The notes under the pieces: model-generated
The model's database searches: none
Told to the model about the DNA's origin: nothing
The model's input: only the letters and a program-made list of their open reading frames with translations
Program-made: the position numbers and the translations under genes
Assembly: GCF_000878195.1 (NCBI RefSeq)
Contig: NZ_JXST01000023.1
Location: 1 to 64,000, forward strand
Length of the DNA stretch: 64,000 bases
Reading direction: 5' to 3'
From: Mycolicibacterium llatzerense
GTDB taxonomy: Bacteria; Actinomycetota; Actinomycetes; Mycobacteriales; Mycobacteriaceae
Shown: positions 1 to 8,365 of the stretch, in pieces
Numbering within the stretch: the stretch's first letter is position 1
Layout of the letters: the number at the start of each line of letters is the position of its first letter

Positions 1-777
1 GCCGCTCCGGCTGCCAAGGCTCCGGCCGCCGCGCCCGCCCCGGCGCTGGCCCACCTGCGTGGCACCACGCAGAAGGCCACCCGGATCCGTCAGATCACCG
101 CCAAGAAGACGCGGGAGTCGCTGCAGACCACGGCGCAGCTGACCCAGACGCACGAGGTCGACATGACCCGCATCGTCGGGTTGCGGGCCCGCGCCAAGAA
201 CTCGTTCGCCGAGCGCGAGGGCGTCAACCTGACCTACCTGCCGTTCATCGCCCGCGCGGTGATCGACGCGTTGAAGATCCACCCGAACGTCAACGCCAGC
301 TACAACGAGGACACCAAGGAGATCACCTACTACGACGCCGAGCACCTCGGCTTCGCGGTGGACACCGAGCAGGGCCTGCTGTCGCCGGTCGTGCACAACG
401 CCGGTGACCTCTCCCTGGGTGGTCTTGCTCGCGCGATCGTCGACATCGCCGACCGCGCCCGCTCGGGCAACCTGCGGCCCGACGAGCTGGCCGGTGGCAC
501 CTTCACCATCACCAACATCGGTAGCCAGGGCGCCCTGTTCGACACCCCGATCCTGGTTCCGCCGCAGGCGGCCATGCTCGGCACCGGTGCCATCGTCAAG
601 CGGCCTCGCGTCGTCGTGGACGAGGGCGGCAACGAGTCGATCGGTGTCCGGTCGGTCTGCTACCTGCCGCTGACGTACGACCACCGCCTGATCGACGGCG
701 CCGACGCCGGACGGTTCGTGACCACCATCAAACGTCGTCTCGAAGAGGGTGCGTTCGAGGCCGACCTCGGCCTCTAG
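1..777 (+). CDS. dlaT: Dihydrolipoamide acyltransferase (E2), C-terminal part; 5' end outside window
   Basis: The reading frame is open from base 1 and ends at 777, so only the C-terminal ~258 residues of the E2 acyltransferase are present. An Ala/Pro-rich linker at the start leads into the peripheral subunit-binding/catalytic region. The catalytic motif near the end reads YDHRLIDGADAGRF and matches the DHRxxDG histidine motif of 2-oxoacid dehydrogenase E2 proteins. In mycobacteria this protein (DlaT/SucB) serves pyruvate dehydrogenase and the peroxynitrite reductase system; that role comes from the family, not from this sequence. An internal ATG at 163 is not the start, because coding continues upstream. 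The lipoate genes lipB and lipA follow and make its cofactor. Confidence 0.95.
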   Translation, partial: AAPAAKAPAAAPAPALAHLRGTTQKATRIRQITAKKTRESLQTTAQLTQTHEVDMTRIVGLRARAKNSFAEREGVNLTYLPFIARAVIDALKIHPNVNASYNEDTKEITYYDAEHLGFAVDTEQGLLSPVVHNAGDLSLGGLARAIVDIADRARSGNLRPDELAGGTFTITNIGSQGALFDTPILVPPQAAMLGTGAIVKRPRVVVDEGGNESIGVRSVCYLPLTYDHRLIDGADAGRFVTTIKRRLEEGAFEADLGL

Positions 778-793
778 GCCGGGCGGTAATCGC

Positions 794-1702
794 ATGGCGC
801 ACGCAGTCATAGCCATCGCGGGCTCGTCCGGGCTGATCGGCTCTGCACTGGTGTCGGCGCTCCGTGCCACCGACCATCGGGTGGTGCGCATCGTGCGCCG
901 CCAACCGGCCAACGCCGACGAGGTGTATTGGAACCCCGGTACCGGCGACTTCGATTGGCGCGCACTGCAAGACGTCGATGCCGTAGTCAACCTATGCGGG
1001 GTGAGCGTCGGATCCCGCCGGTGGTCCGGGGCGTTCAAGCAGAGCCTCCGCGACAGCCGCATCGTTCCGACCGAGGTGCTGACCGACGCCGTCGTCGACG
1101 CCGGGGTCCCCACGCTCATCAACGCCAGCGCCGTCGGCTTCTACGGCGATACCCGGGATCGGATCGCCGACGAACGGTCGCCCGCCGGTGCCGGTTTCCT
1201 GGCCCGGCTCTGTCTGGACTGGGAGGCCGCCACGCGCCCGGCCGCCGACGCGGGGGTCCGCGTCGTGCTCGCGCGCACGGGCCTGGTGCTGGCTCCGGCA
1301 GGCGGCATGCTGGCCCGGCTGCGGCCGGTGTTCGGGCTCGGTCTCGGCGCCCGGCTGGGCAGCGGGCGCCAGTACATGCCGTGGATCACGCTGGAGGACG
1401 AGGTGCGGGCCCTGCTGTTCACGCTGAATCACGACGAGCTGTCCGGTCCGCTGAACCTGACGGGCCCGGCGCCGGTGACCAACGGGGAGTTCACCGAAGC
1501 CCTGGGGCGTGCGCTGCACCGGCCCACACCGCTGCTGATGCCCGGTTTCGCGCTGCGCGCGGCGCTTGGTGAGTTCGCCGAGGAGGGGCTGCTCGGGGGC
1601 CAGCGGGCCATTCCCGCAGCGCTGGAGGACGCCGGTTTCGAGTTCCACCAGCGGACCATCGGCGAGGCCCTGTCGTACGTCACCGCCCCCAACGCGGCCT
1701 GA
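794..1702 (+). CDS. TIGR01777-family NAD(P)-binding epimerase-like protein
   Basis: A 302-residue protein that starts at the ATG at 794, where the N-terminus reads MAHAVIAIAGSSGLIGSAL and places the Rossmann glycine motif (GSSGLIG) at residues 9-15. The more upstream in-frame ATG at 749 lies inside dlaT and is rejected. A VNLCG segment, GFYG and a C-terminal DUF1731-like part are typical of TIGR01777 (SulA/YfcH-like) proteins, whose substrate is unknown. It lies between dlaT and lipB in the same orientation, as Rv2216 does in M. tuberculosis. I assign no enzymatic activity beyond NAD(P)-dependent sugar-nucleotide-epimerase-like. Confidence 0.88.
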   Translation: MAHAVIAIAGSSGLIGSALVSALRATDHRVVRIVRRQPANADEVYWNPGTGDFDWRALQDVDAVVNLCGVSVGSRRWSGAFKQSLRDSRIVPTEVLTDAVVDAGVPTLINASAVGFYGDTRDRIADERSPAGAGFLARLCLDWEAATRPAADAGVRVVLARTGLVLAPAGGMLARLRPVFGLGLGARLGSGRQYMPWITLEDEVRALLFTLNHDELSGPLNLTGPAPVTNGEFTEALGRALHRPTPLLMPGFALRAALGEFAEEGLLGGQRAIPAALEDAGFEFHQRTIGEALSYVTAPNAA

Positions 1703-1727
1703 CTGCCGCAGGCGTAGCGTCAGTTCG

Positions 1728-2414
1728 GTGACGATCCGATCTGCCGGTGGCCCGATCGACGTGCGCCGCCTGGGCACCATCGACTACAACGACGCCTGGG
1801 AGCTGCAGCGCGAGCTTGCCACCGCCCGCTCCGACGAGCGTGGCAACGACACCCTGCTGCTGCTCGAGCACCCGCCCGTCTACACCGCCGGCCGTCGCAC
1901 CGAACCGCACGAGCGCCCGACCGACGGCACCCCCGTCATCGACACCGACCGCGGCGGCAAGATCACCTGGCACGGTCCCGGACAGTTGGTGGGTTACCCG
2001 ATCATCGGCCTGGCTCAGCCGCTCGACGTGGTGAAATTCGTTCGGCTGCTTGAAGATGCGCTGATGTCGGTGTGCGCCGAGCTCGGCCTGGAGACCATCC
2101 GGGTGGACGGGCGGTCCGGCGTGTGGCTGGCCTCCGACGGACTGCGGCCCGAGCGCAAGATCGCCGCCATCGGCATCCGGGTCGCCCGCGGCACGACGCT
2201 GCACGGGTTCTCGCTCAACTGCAACTGCGACCTGGGCGCGTTCGGCGGCATCGTCCCGTGCGGCATCGTCGACGCCGGCGTCACGTCGCTGACGAAGGAG
2301 CTGGGCCGCGAGATCACGCCCGAGGACGTCATCGACCGGGTGGCCTCCGCGGTGTGCTCGGCACTCGGGGCGGCCGTCGACGCACCCCGTACCGCACTAA
2401 TATCGTCACCATGA
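1728..2414 (+). CDS. lipB: Octanoyl-[acyl-carrier-protein]:protein N-octanoyltransferase
   Basis: LipB transfers octanoyl from acyl carrier protein to lipoyl domains, the first step of lipoate assembly. The 228-residue protein starts at the GTG at 1728 (VTIRSAGGPIDVRRLG). The longer ORF back to 1566 overlaps the previous gene and has no LipB-like sequence. Catalytic features are visible: RGGKITWHGPGQLVGYP with His82, Lys144 in ERKIAAIG, and the acyl-accepting Cys178 in GGIVPCGI, the Cys/Lys dyad of the family. Its TGA overlaps the lipA start codon (ATGA at 2411-2414), so translation is probably coupled. Confidence 0.96.
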   Translation: MTIRSAGGPIDVRRLGTIDYNDAWELQRELATARSDERGNDTLLLLEHPPVYTAGRRTEPHERPTDGTPVIDTDRGGKITWHGPGQLVGYPIIGLAQPLDVVKFVRLLEDALMSVCAELGLETIRVDGRSGVWLASDGLRPERKIAAIGIRVARGTTLHGFSLNCNCDLGAFGGIVPCGIVDAGVTSLTKELGREITPEDVIDRVASAVCSALGAAVDAPRTALISSP

Positions 2415-3343
2415 GCGTCGATCCCGGTAACCGCAAGCTGCTCCGCCTGGAGGTCCGCAACGCGGAGACGCCGATCGAGCGCAAGCCACCGTGGATCAAG
2501 ACCAAGCTCAAGATGGGTCCCGAGTACAAGGACCTCAAGAGCCTGGTCAAACGCGAGGGCCTGCACACCGTCTGTGAAGAGGCGGGCTGCCCCAACATCT
2601 ACGAGTGCTGGGAAGACCGCGAGGCCACTTTCCTGATCGGTGGCGAGCAGTGCACCCGCCGCTGCGACTTCTGCCAGATCGACACCGGCAAGCCCGCCGA
2701 CCTGGATCGTGACGAACCCCGCCGGGTCGCCGAGAGTGTGCAGACCATGGGCCTGCGCTACTCCACGATCACCGGGGTGGCGCGCGACGACCTGCCCGAC
2801 GGCGGCGCCTGGCTGTACGCCGAGACGGTCCGCCAGATCCACGCGCTGAACCCGAACACCGGCGTCGAGCTGCTCGCCCCCGACTTCAACGGCGTGCCCG
2901 CGCTGCTCGAAGAGGTCTTCGACTCGCGCCCAGAAGTGTTCGCGCACAACGTCGAAACCGTGCCCCGCATCTTCAAGCGCATCCGCCCCGCGTTCCGCTA
3001 CGAGCGCAGCCTCAGCGTGCTCACCGCGGCCCGCGACTACGGCCTGGTGACCAAGAGCAACCTGATCCTCGGCATGGGTGAGACGCCCGAGGAGATCCAG
3101 ATGGCCCTGCAGGACCTGTACGACGCGGGCTGCGACATCGTCACCATCACCCAGTACCTGCGCCCGTCGCCGCGGCACCATCCGGTCGAGCGCTGGGTGC
3201 GGCCGGAGGAATTCGTCGAGCACCAGCAGTTCGCGGAGGGTCTTGGCTTCGCCGGAGTGCTGGCCGGACCGCTGGTCCGTTCGTCGTACCGGGCCGGAAA
3301 GCTGTACGCCCAAGCTGCCCGATTACGGCCACCGGTTTCCTGA
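2411..3343 (+). CDS. lipA: Lipoyl synthase (radical SAM)
   Basis: LipA inserts two sulfurs into the octanoyl chain on lipoyl domains. The 310-residue protein has both iron-sulfur motifs: an auxiliary cluster set Cys55-x4-Cys60-x5-Cys66 (CEEAGCPNIYEC) and the radical SAM set Cys81-x3-Cys85-x2-Cys88 (CTRRCDFC). The C-terminal RSSYRAGKLY holds the conserved RSSY serine that ligates the auxiliary cluster in this family. The start is the ATG at 2411, four bases inside lipB; an upstream ATG at 2072 in the same frame is inside lipB and is rejected. The order dlaT-lipB-lipA links the E2 enzyme to synthesis of its cofactor. Confidence 0.97.
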   Translation: MSVDPGNRKLLRLEVRNAETPIERKPPWIKTKLKMGPEYKDLKSLVKREGLHTVCEEAGCPNIYECWEDREATFLIGGEQCTRRCDFCQIDTGKPADLDRDEPRRVAESVQTMGLRYSTITGVARDDLPDGGAWLYAETVRQIHALNPNTGVELLAPDFNGVPALLEEVFDSRPEVFAHNVETVPRIFKRIRPAFRYERSLSVLTAARDYGLVTKSNLILGMGETPEEIQMALQDLYDAGCDIVTITQYLRPSPRHHPVERWVRPEEFVEHQQFAEGLGFAGVLAGPLVRSSYRAGKLYAQAARLRPPVS

Positions 3344-3358
3344 ACCTATCCTGGTGGC

Positions 3359-4114
3359 ATGGCAAAGACCACCAATGCTGCCGCTGTGAAGGCTGCGAAG
3401 GCCGAGGCGAAGGCTGCCCGTAAGGCCGCCTCCAAGGCACGCCGCGCCCAGCTCTGGCAGGCATTCCAGATTCAGCGCAAAGAGGACAAGCGGCTGCTGC
3501 CGTACATGATCGGCGCGTTCGTGCTGATCGTTGCGCTCGCCGTCGCGATGGCCGCGTACTCCGGCGGCATCTTCAGCTGGATCACGCTGCCCATCCTGGG
3601 TGTGCTGCTCGGCGGGTTGATCGCGTTCATCATCTTCGGCCGGCGGGCGCAGAAGTCGGTGTACAGCAAGGCTGACGGCCAGACCGGCGCGGCGGCCTGG
3701 GCGCTGGACAACATGCGTGGCCAGTGGCGGGTCACGCAGGCCGTCGCCGCCACCGGCAGCTTCGATGCCGTGCACCGCGTGGTCGGCCGGCCGGGTGTGA
3801 TCTTCGTCGGCGAGGGATCGCCGCAGCGCCTGAAACCGCTTCTGGCGCAGGAGAAGAAGCGCACCGCACGGCTGATCGGCGAAGTGCCGATCTACACCGT
3901 CGTCGTCGGCAACGAAGAGGACCAGGTGCCGCTGTCCAAGCTGGAACGGCACCTGACCAAGCTGCCCGCCAACATCACCGCCAAGCAGCTGGATGCGCTG
4001 GAGTCCCGCCTGGCCGCCCTGGGTTCCAAGCTGGGTCCCGGCGGCCTGCCCAAGGGCCCGCTGCCTGCCGGCGCGAAGATGAAGGGCATGCAGCGCACCG
4101 CCCGGCGCAAGTAG
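3359..4114 (+). CDS. DUF4191 membrane protein (Rv2219-like)
   Basis: A 251-residue protein with a Lys/Ala-rich cytoplasmic N-terminus (residues 1-45), then two membrane segments (about 50-70 and 75-98, LLPYMIGAFVLIVALAVAM followed by GILSW/FIIFGRR-type sequence), then a soluble C-terminal domain ending in a basic tail (RTARRK). This matches the actinobacterial DUF4191 family, which follows lipA in mycobacteria. Function is unknown. It starts 15 bases after the lipA stop and is probably co-transcribed with it. Confidence 0.88.
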   Translation: MAKTTNAAAVKAAKAEAKAARKAASKARRAQLWQAFQIQRKEDKRLLPYMIGAFVLIVALAVAMAAYSGGIFSWITLPILGVLLGGLIAFIIFGRRAQKSVYSKADGQTGAAAWALDNMRGQWRVTQAVAATGSFDAVHRVVGRPGVIFVGEGSPQRLKPLLAQEKKRTARLIGEVPIYTVVVGNEEDQVPLSKLERHLTKLPANITAKQLDALESRLAALGSKLGPGGLPKGPLPAGAKMKGMQRTARRK

Positions 4115-4125
4115 AGCCCGCGATT

Positions 4126-4166
4126 TGTGCACGATTTTCCGCGCCGACCGCGGATTTTCGTGCACA
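4126..4166. terminator. Imperfect inverted repeat between convergent genes
   Basis: The arms TGTGCACGA and CCGCG at 4126-4143 pair with CGCGG and TCGTGCACA at 4149-4166, leaving an internal T-rich/T-rich bulge. It sits between the DUF4191 gene and the convergent RDD gene, where a bidirectional terminator would be expected. There is no clear U tract on either strand, so the function is inferred. Confidence 0.5.
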
Positions 4167-4176
4167 GGAAGACGGG

Positions 4177-4653
4177 TCAGCGGCGCAGGACGGCGGTGTT
4201 CGTCAGCCGGTCCTGCAGGCCGCGGCCGTCGGCGTCGGTGAGCAGTGCCGGCACGGCCAGTGCGACCAGCACCCCGCGCACCACGGCACGGATGACGCCG
4301 ACGCGCGGGGCATCGTCGAGCGGCACCACCATGAGGCCGAGGGCCAGCTGACCGGGCGTGAACCCGAACAGCGACAGCGACACGATGCCGAGCACGAGCC
4401 ACACCACGAGCACAGCCGTGGACAGCGTGGACACCGACAGCAGGCCGAAGGCCATGGCGAGCCCGGCCAGCCCGTAGCCGATCAGCCAGTCGACCAGCAG
4501 GGCCACGGTGCGGCGTCCCATCCGAGCCAAGGATCGCGAGCCCGTTTCCGGCAGGCCGAGGGCTTTACCCGGGTACGAAGACTCATCAACGGGGCGCTCA
4601 GATTCGGGCCCGGACAGCCACGAACCGAGCCGAAATCCATCTGCACCGGACAT
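4177..4653 (-). CDS. RDD-family membrane protein (Rv2219A-like)
   Basis: A 158-residue protein starting at the ATG at 4653 (MSGADGFRLGSWLSG). An upstream extension to 4800 runs into the glnA1 promoter region and has no family similarity. An RDD-type domain begins at about residue 43 (MGRRTVALLVDWLIGYGLAG), with three likely membrane helices and a conserved TPGQLALGLMVV turn. RDD proteins are of uncertain function, and some are linked to transport. It diverges from glnA1 and converges with the DUF4191 gene. Confidence 0.85.
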   Translation of the reverse strand: MSGADGFRLGSWLSGPESERPVDESSYPGKALGLPETGSRSLARMGRRTVALLVDWLIGYGLAGLAMAFGLLSVSTLSTAVLVVWLVLGIVSLSLFGFTPGQLALGLMVVPLDDAPRVGVIRAVVRGVLVALAVPALLTDADGRGLQDRLTNTAVLRR

Positions 4654-4820
4654 GCTGTCAGGATAGGCGTGCACACTCGTCCAACCGAACCGTGCGGTGG
4701 GTGGTCCGCGATTCACCAACATGGGATCGCGTAACGTCCGCGAAACATACGGTTGATTGGCGTGCAACATCGTGTCCCTAGGTTCAACCGCGGGTAACAC
4801 CAGTAAAGGAGATCACTTAC
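4654..4820 (+). promoter_or_regulatory. glnA1 upstream region with strong ribosome binding site
   Basis: The 167 bases between the divergent RDD and glnA1 genes must hold promoters for both. An AAAGGAG ribosome binding site at 4804-4810 lies 10 bases before the GTG of glnA1 and supports that start. I could not identify a convincing GlnR box or -35/-10 pair by eye. Confidence 0.5.
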
Positions 4821-6257
4821 GTGGCAGAAAAGACGTCTGACGACATCTTCAAGCTGATCAAGGACGAGAACGTCGAGTACGTGGACATTCGTTTCTGCGA
4901 TTTGCCTGGTGTTGTCCAGCACTTCTCGATCCCGGCTTCGGCGTTCGACGAGAGCGTTTTCGAAGACGGCCTGGCCTTCGACGGTTCATCGGTCCGTGGC
5001 TTCCAGTCGATCCACGAGTCCGACATGATGCTGCTGCCGGATGCCAACACCGCGCGCATCGACCCGTTCCGGGCCGCCAAGACGCTGAACATGAACTTCT
5101 TCGTGCACGACCCGTTCACGCGTGAGGCCTACTCCCGTGACCCGCGCAACGTCGCACGCAAGGCCGAGAACTACCTGGCCAGCACCGGCATCGCCGACAC
5201 CTGTTACTTCGGTGCCGAGGCCGAGTTCTACATCTTCGACTCGGTGGCGTTCGACTCCAAGATGAACGGCACTTTCTACGAGGTCGACTCCGAGTCGGGC
5301 TGGTGGAACAGTGGCGAGCCCTTCGAGGCAGACGGCTCCCCCAACCGCGGCTACAAGGTCCGCCCCAAGGGTGGTTACTTCCCCGTCGCTCCGTACGACC
5401 ACTACGTCGACCTGCGCGACGAGATGTCGACCAACCTGATCAACTCCGGGTTCACCCTGGAGCGCGGCCACCACGAGGTCGGCACCGCCGGCCAGGCCGA
5501 GATCAACTACAAGTTCGACACGCTGCTGGCTGCGGCCGATGACGTGCTGCTGTTCAAGTACATCATCAAGAACACCGCGTGGGCGAACAACAAGACCGTC
5601 ACCTTCATGCCGAAGCCGCTGTTCGGCGACAACGGCTCGGGCATGCACGCCCACCAGTCGCTGTGGAAGGACGGCAAGCCGCTGTTCCACGACGAGTCCG
5701 GCTACGCGGGCCTGTCCGACATGGCGCGCCACTACATCGGCGGCATCCTGCACCACGCCCCGTCGCTGCTGGCGTTCACCAACCCGACGGTGAACTCCTA
5801 CAAGCGTCTGGTGCCGGGCTACGAGGCCCCGATCAACCTGGTGTACAGCCAGCGCAACCGCTCGGCATGTGTGCGTATCCCGATCACCGGCAACAACCCG
5901 AAGGCCAAGCGCCTCGAGTTCCGTTGCCCGGACAGCTCGGGCAACCCGTACCTGGCCTTCTCGGCGATGCTCATGGCCGGTATCGACGGCATCAAGAAGA
6001 AGATCGAGCCCATGGCCCCGATCGACAAGGACCTCTACGAGCTGCCGCCGGACGAGGCCGCCAGCATCCCGCAGGCCCCGACCTCGCTGGCTGCCGTCAT
6101 CGACCGCCTCGAGGCCGACCACGACTACCTCACCGAGGGTGGCGTGTTCACCGAGGACCTGATCGAGACCTGGATCTCGTACAAGCGGGAGAACGAAATC
6201 CTGCCGGTGCAGATTCGCCCTCACCCGTACGAGTTCTCGCTCTACTACGACTGCTGA
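4821..6257 (+). CDS. glnA1: Type I glutamine synthetase GlnA1
   Basis: GlnA1 makes glutamine from glutamate, ammonia and ATP and is the main ammonium-assimilating enzyme of mycobacteria. At 478 residues it is the usual size of a dodecameric GSI-beta. It starts at a GTG (VAEKTSDDIFKLIKDENVEY) preceded by AAAGGAG. The beta-grasp segment (DGSSVRGF), the active-site HHEVGTAGQAEINY, the ATP-site KPLFGDNGSGMH and the latch ending SLYYDC are all present. Tyr406 in KDLYELPP is the adenylylation site modified by GlnE, whose gene lies 2.7 kb downstream on the other strand. The protein is expected to be both cytosolic and, in pathogenic relatives, exported. A strong intrinsic terminator follows. Confidence 0.98.
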   Translation: MAEKTSDDIFKLIKDENVEYVDIRFCDLPGVVQHFSIPASAFDESVFEDGLAFDGSSVRGFQSIHESDMMLLPDANTARIDPFRAAKTLNMNFFVHDPFTREAYSRDPRNVARKAENYLASTGIADTCYFGAEAEFYIFDSVAFDSKMNGTFYEVDSESGWWNSGEPFEADGSPNRGYKVRPKGGYFPVAPYDHYVDLRDEMSTNLINSGFTLERGHHEVGTAGQAEINYKFDTLLAAADDVLLFKYIIKNTAWANNKTVTFMPKPLFGDNGSGMHAHQSLWKDGKPLFHDESGYAGLSDMARHYIGGILHHAPSLLAFTNPTVNSYKRLVPGYEAPINLVYSQRNRSACVRIPITGNNPKAKRLEFRCPDSSGNPYLAFSAMLMAGIDGIKKKIEPMAPIDKDLYELPPDEAASIPQAPTSLAAVIDRLEADHDYLTEGGVFTEDLIETWISYKRENEILPVQIRPHPYEFSLYYDC

Positions 6258-6268
6258 GTCGCGAGCAC

Positions 6269-6305
6269 AAAACTGCCCCTCTCCTTCGCGAGAGGGGCAG
6301 TTTTT
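6269..6305 (+). terminator. Rho-independent terminator of glnA1
   Basis: A perfect 15-bp stem is followed by T5. The left arm is AAAACTGCCCCTCTC at 6269-6283 and the right arm is GAGAGGGGCAGTTTT at 6290-6304, with a 6-base loop. It starts 11 bases after the glnA1 stop. This is a textbook intrinsic terminator and an unusually canonical one for a mycobacterium. Confidence 0.9.
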
Positions 6306-6486
6306 GCGTCTGCCGGTGTGCAGCTCGGCCAGCGCCGCTCGCCGCACGCCAACAAGTACGGTAGCCTCACCATTGCAAGCGTCACTGCTCGCGGTGCTGA
6401 CAACCTCACAGGTCAACGGAGAGATTCGTTGGCCTGTTTTCGTTTCTCTCCAACCCTATTCGCAAGCGAGAGAACGAGGTTCGCCC

Positions 6487-6813
6487 ATGTTCACGGTTTT
6501 CCTGTTGGTCAAGACAAATCCCGAGTGGCTCGGATTCCCGGTCGCCAAACGGTTCGACGAACTCGCGCTGCATCTGCAGCCGATCCTCGACCGCCATCAG
6601 GCGGTCACCTTCAAGTGGGTCGACACCGAGTTCTACACCGCCAGGGTCACCGACGTGTGGGTGCTCGAGGCCGCCGACCCGCACCAGTACGAACTGGCCG
6701 TCGAAGAGCTCCGCGAAACACCGCTGTGGGACCGGTATTTCGCCGTCGTCGAGATCCTGCCCGGCGTCGCGAACGCCTACGCGGACAACTACGGCAGAGC
6801 GGCGCTCGGGTAA
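6487..6813 (+). CDS. Darcynin-like small protein
   Basis: A 108-residue protein starting MFTVFLLVKTNPEWLGFPV, which resembles the darcynin family (small single-domain bacterial proteins of unknown function) in its FLLVKT-PEWL opening. The Phe/Trp-rich centre (FKWVDTEFYTARVTDVWVLE) and an alpha/beta pattern suggest a dimeric ferredoxin-like fold, like that of ABM-type monooxygenases; this is inference. The ATG at 6487 was chosen over the in-frame ATG at 6304, which lies in the glnA1 terminator. It is probably monocistronic, because inverted repeats flank it on both sides. Confidence 0.72.
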   Translation: MFTVFLLVKTNPEWLGFPVAKRFDELALHLQPILDRHQAVTFKWVDTEFYTARVTDVWVLEAADPHQYELAVEELRETPLWDRYFAVVEILPGVANAYADNYGRAALG

Positions 6814-6824
6814 CCACCCAGCGC

Positions 6825-6876
6825 GAGCAGACGTCAAACCCCGCACCGTGCGGTTCACGGGGTTTGACGTCTGCTC
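6825..6876. terminator. Long inverted repeat with GAGCAGAC arms
   Basis: A perfect 19-bp stem: GAGCAGACGTCAAACCCCG at 6825-6843 pairs with its complement at 6858-6876, with an extra ACCG/CGGT stem in the loop. It lies 12 bases after the darcynin-like gene and may end its transcript. The outer GAGCAGAC sequence is shared with the inverted repeat after panB at 19078-19141, so the two belong to one repeat type. Confidence 0.65.
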
Positions 6877-6957
6877 ACCCAACACTCCGGCACGCAACCA
6901 TGACGGTCCGACAACGCCACCACCCAACATCGACCGCGAGTCGTACCGTCAGTTCAT

Positions 6958-7051
6958 GACGACCCAACTGGACGCCTGCTTCGCCTACTTCCTGCTGGTG
7001 TTCATCGGCGGGGGCGTCTACGCGCTCGACGCGATGCGCCGAAAAGGCTGA
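6958..7051 (+). pseudogene. C-terminal remnant of a DoxX-family gene
   Basis: The short frame ends in CFAYFLLVFIGGGVYALDAM and then RRKG, which closely parallels the C-terminus of the intact DoxX gene next door (CFSLFLLVFTGGGAIGLDAL then RKR). The nucleotide match is also strong over about 70 bases (for example TTCCTGCTGGTGTTCA in both). Only the last ~30 residues of the family remain, and there is no DoxX-like sequence upstream. This is best read as the leftover end of a second tandem DoxX copy. It could be translated as a very short membrane peptide, but I see no evidence for that. Confidence 0.6.
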
Positions 7052-7093
7052 CGCACATCGGTGCCGTGGCTCGCTGCCCCTTAGGATCGAGCA

Positions 7094-7510
7094 ATGGCTC
7101 AGACTGACATCGAATCCCGGCTCGACGCTGTCGCCCCACTCGTACTGTCCGTTTTCCGGATCGTCATCGGTTTCCTGTTCACGGTGCACGGTGTCACCAC
7201 GTTGTTCAAGTGGCCTGTCGACACCAATCCCGGCGTTGCCGCACCGGCATTCGGCAGTTTCCCGGGCTGGTATGCCGGCGCGATCGAGCTGATCGTCGGG
7301 ATCCTGCTCGTCACCGGCCTGGCCACCCGTATCGCCGCGTTCATCGGTTCCGGCGAGATGGCTTTCGCCTACTTCATGGCCCACCAGCCGCAGGGTCTGC
7401 TGCCCATCGCAAACGGCGGCGAGCCCGCCGTGCTCTACTGCTTCTCGCTGTTCCTGCTGGTGTTCACCGGCGGTGGTGCCATCGGCCTCGACGCGCTACG
7501 CAAACGCTAG
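7094..7510 (+). CDS. DoxX-family integral membrane protein
   Basis: A 138-residue protein with four predicted membrane helices (about residues 15-35, 55-75, 80-98 and 110-132). Family features include FRIVIGFLFTVHG near the start and the glycine-rich ending LLVFTGGGAIGLDALRK. DoxX proteins are small quinone- or redox-linked membrane proteins. In M. tuberculosis a DoxX protein works with superoxide dismutase and SseA, but this copy lacks those neighbours. Its TAG is immediately followed, with no spacer, by the stop codon of the convergent LLM oxidoreductase gene. A partial relic copy lies just upstream. Confidence 0.88.
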   Translation: MAQTDIESRLDAVAPLVLSVFRIVIGFLFTVHGVTTLFKWPVDTNPGVAAPAFGSFPGWYAGAIELIVGILLVTGLATRIAAFIGSGEMAFAYFMAHQPQGLLPIANGGEPAVLYCFSLFLLVFTGGGAIGLDALRKR

Positions 7511-8365
7511 CTAGAGGCCCAGGTCCGCGCGAAAGCGCTTGAGTCCGTCGATCTTCTCGGGCAGTGTGGCCGACGGACCGCTATAGAACATCCACGGCAT
7601 CGTGATGTTGCCGGTGATGCCGGCCTGCTCGGCGCGCGCGAAATGCTCCGGCAGGTAGGCGTCGGCCAGCGGCGTCAGGATCTCGAAACCCTCGAGCGGC
7701 AAACCGTTTTCGGCTCGTATCTCGCGCACCCGCGTCGCCGCGGCGATGGCCTGGTCAGTGGTGATCAGGTCGCCGATCCAGCCGTCGTTGCGCGCGGCGC
7801 GGTGCAGAGCAATCTCGCTGAGTCCGCCGACATAGATGGGCACCCGCGGCGGTGTCGGCTCCATTTCCAGCCGCGGCACCTGGTAGAACTCGCCGTCGAA
7901 CGACGTCCACCCCGGCTGCCACAGCTGCCGGATCAACTCGAGCATCTCGTCGGTGCGTTTCCCACGGCGCTCGAAAGCCTGCCCCATCAAGGCGAATTCG
8001 TCGGCGCACCAGCCCACGCCGACACCGAATTCGACGCGGCCGCCCGACAGACAGGCCGCCGTCCCGACCGATTTCGCAACCGAGAACGGGTCGCGCATGC
8101 CGGGGATGTACACCGTCGTCACGAATTTCACCCGGCTCGTCACCTGCGCCAGCGCACCGACCAGCACCCACGGGTCCGGCCAGTGCGTGAACGGCTGCCA
8201 GCGCCGCTGCCCGTCGGGCGTGTACGGGTAGGGCGTGCTCAGCGTCTCCAGGTTCACCACGTGGTCCGGGATCGCGATGCCGTCGTAGCCGAGTTCGTCC
8301 GCGGCCCGGGCGATCTCGACCAGCTCACCGACATCCAGGAAGGCCAGGCTGACGTAGAACTTCAC
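7511..8365 (-). CDS. LLM-class (probably F420-dependent) oxidoreductase, TIGR03619-like
   Basis: A 284-residue luciferase-like TIM-barrel protein starting at the GTG at 8365 (VKFYVSLAFLDVGELVEIAR). The signature GGRVEFGVGVGWCADEF at about 108-124 is typical of the F420-dependent LLM subfamily that is widespread in mycobacteria. The start codon overlaps the stop of the upstream hotdog gene as GTGA (8362-8365), so the two are translationally coupled. A much longer ORF back to 8794 only shadows that gene. The substrate is unknown; pairing with a thioesterase suggests a lipid or acyl-CoA substrate, which is inference. Confidence 0.9.
   Translation of the reverse strand: MKFYVSLAFLDVGELVEIARAADELGYDGIAIPDHVVNLETLSTPYPYTPDGQRRWQPFTHWPDPWVLVGALAQVTSRVKFVTTVYIPGMRDPFSVAKSVGTAACLSGGRVEFGVGVGWCADEFALMGQAFERRGKRTDEMLELIRQLWQPGWTSFDGEFYQVPRLEMEPTPPRVPIYVGGLSEIALHRAARNDGWIGDLITTDQAIAAATRVREIRAENGLPLEGFEILTPLADAYLPEHFARAEQAGITGNITMPWMFYSGPSATLPEKIDGLKRFRADLGL

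Noticed and set aside
749..793. Upstream ATG of the epimerase-like gene
   Set aside because: It overlaps dlaT and lacks Rossmann-fold sequence; the ATG at 794 begins directly at the fold.
4482..4800. Extended start of the RDD protein and alternative minus-strand frames
   Set aside because: They enter the glnA1 promoter; RDD homology begins after the ATG at 4653.
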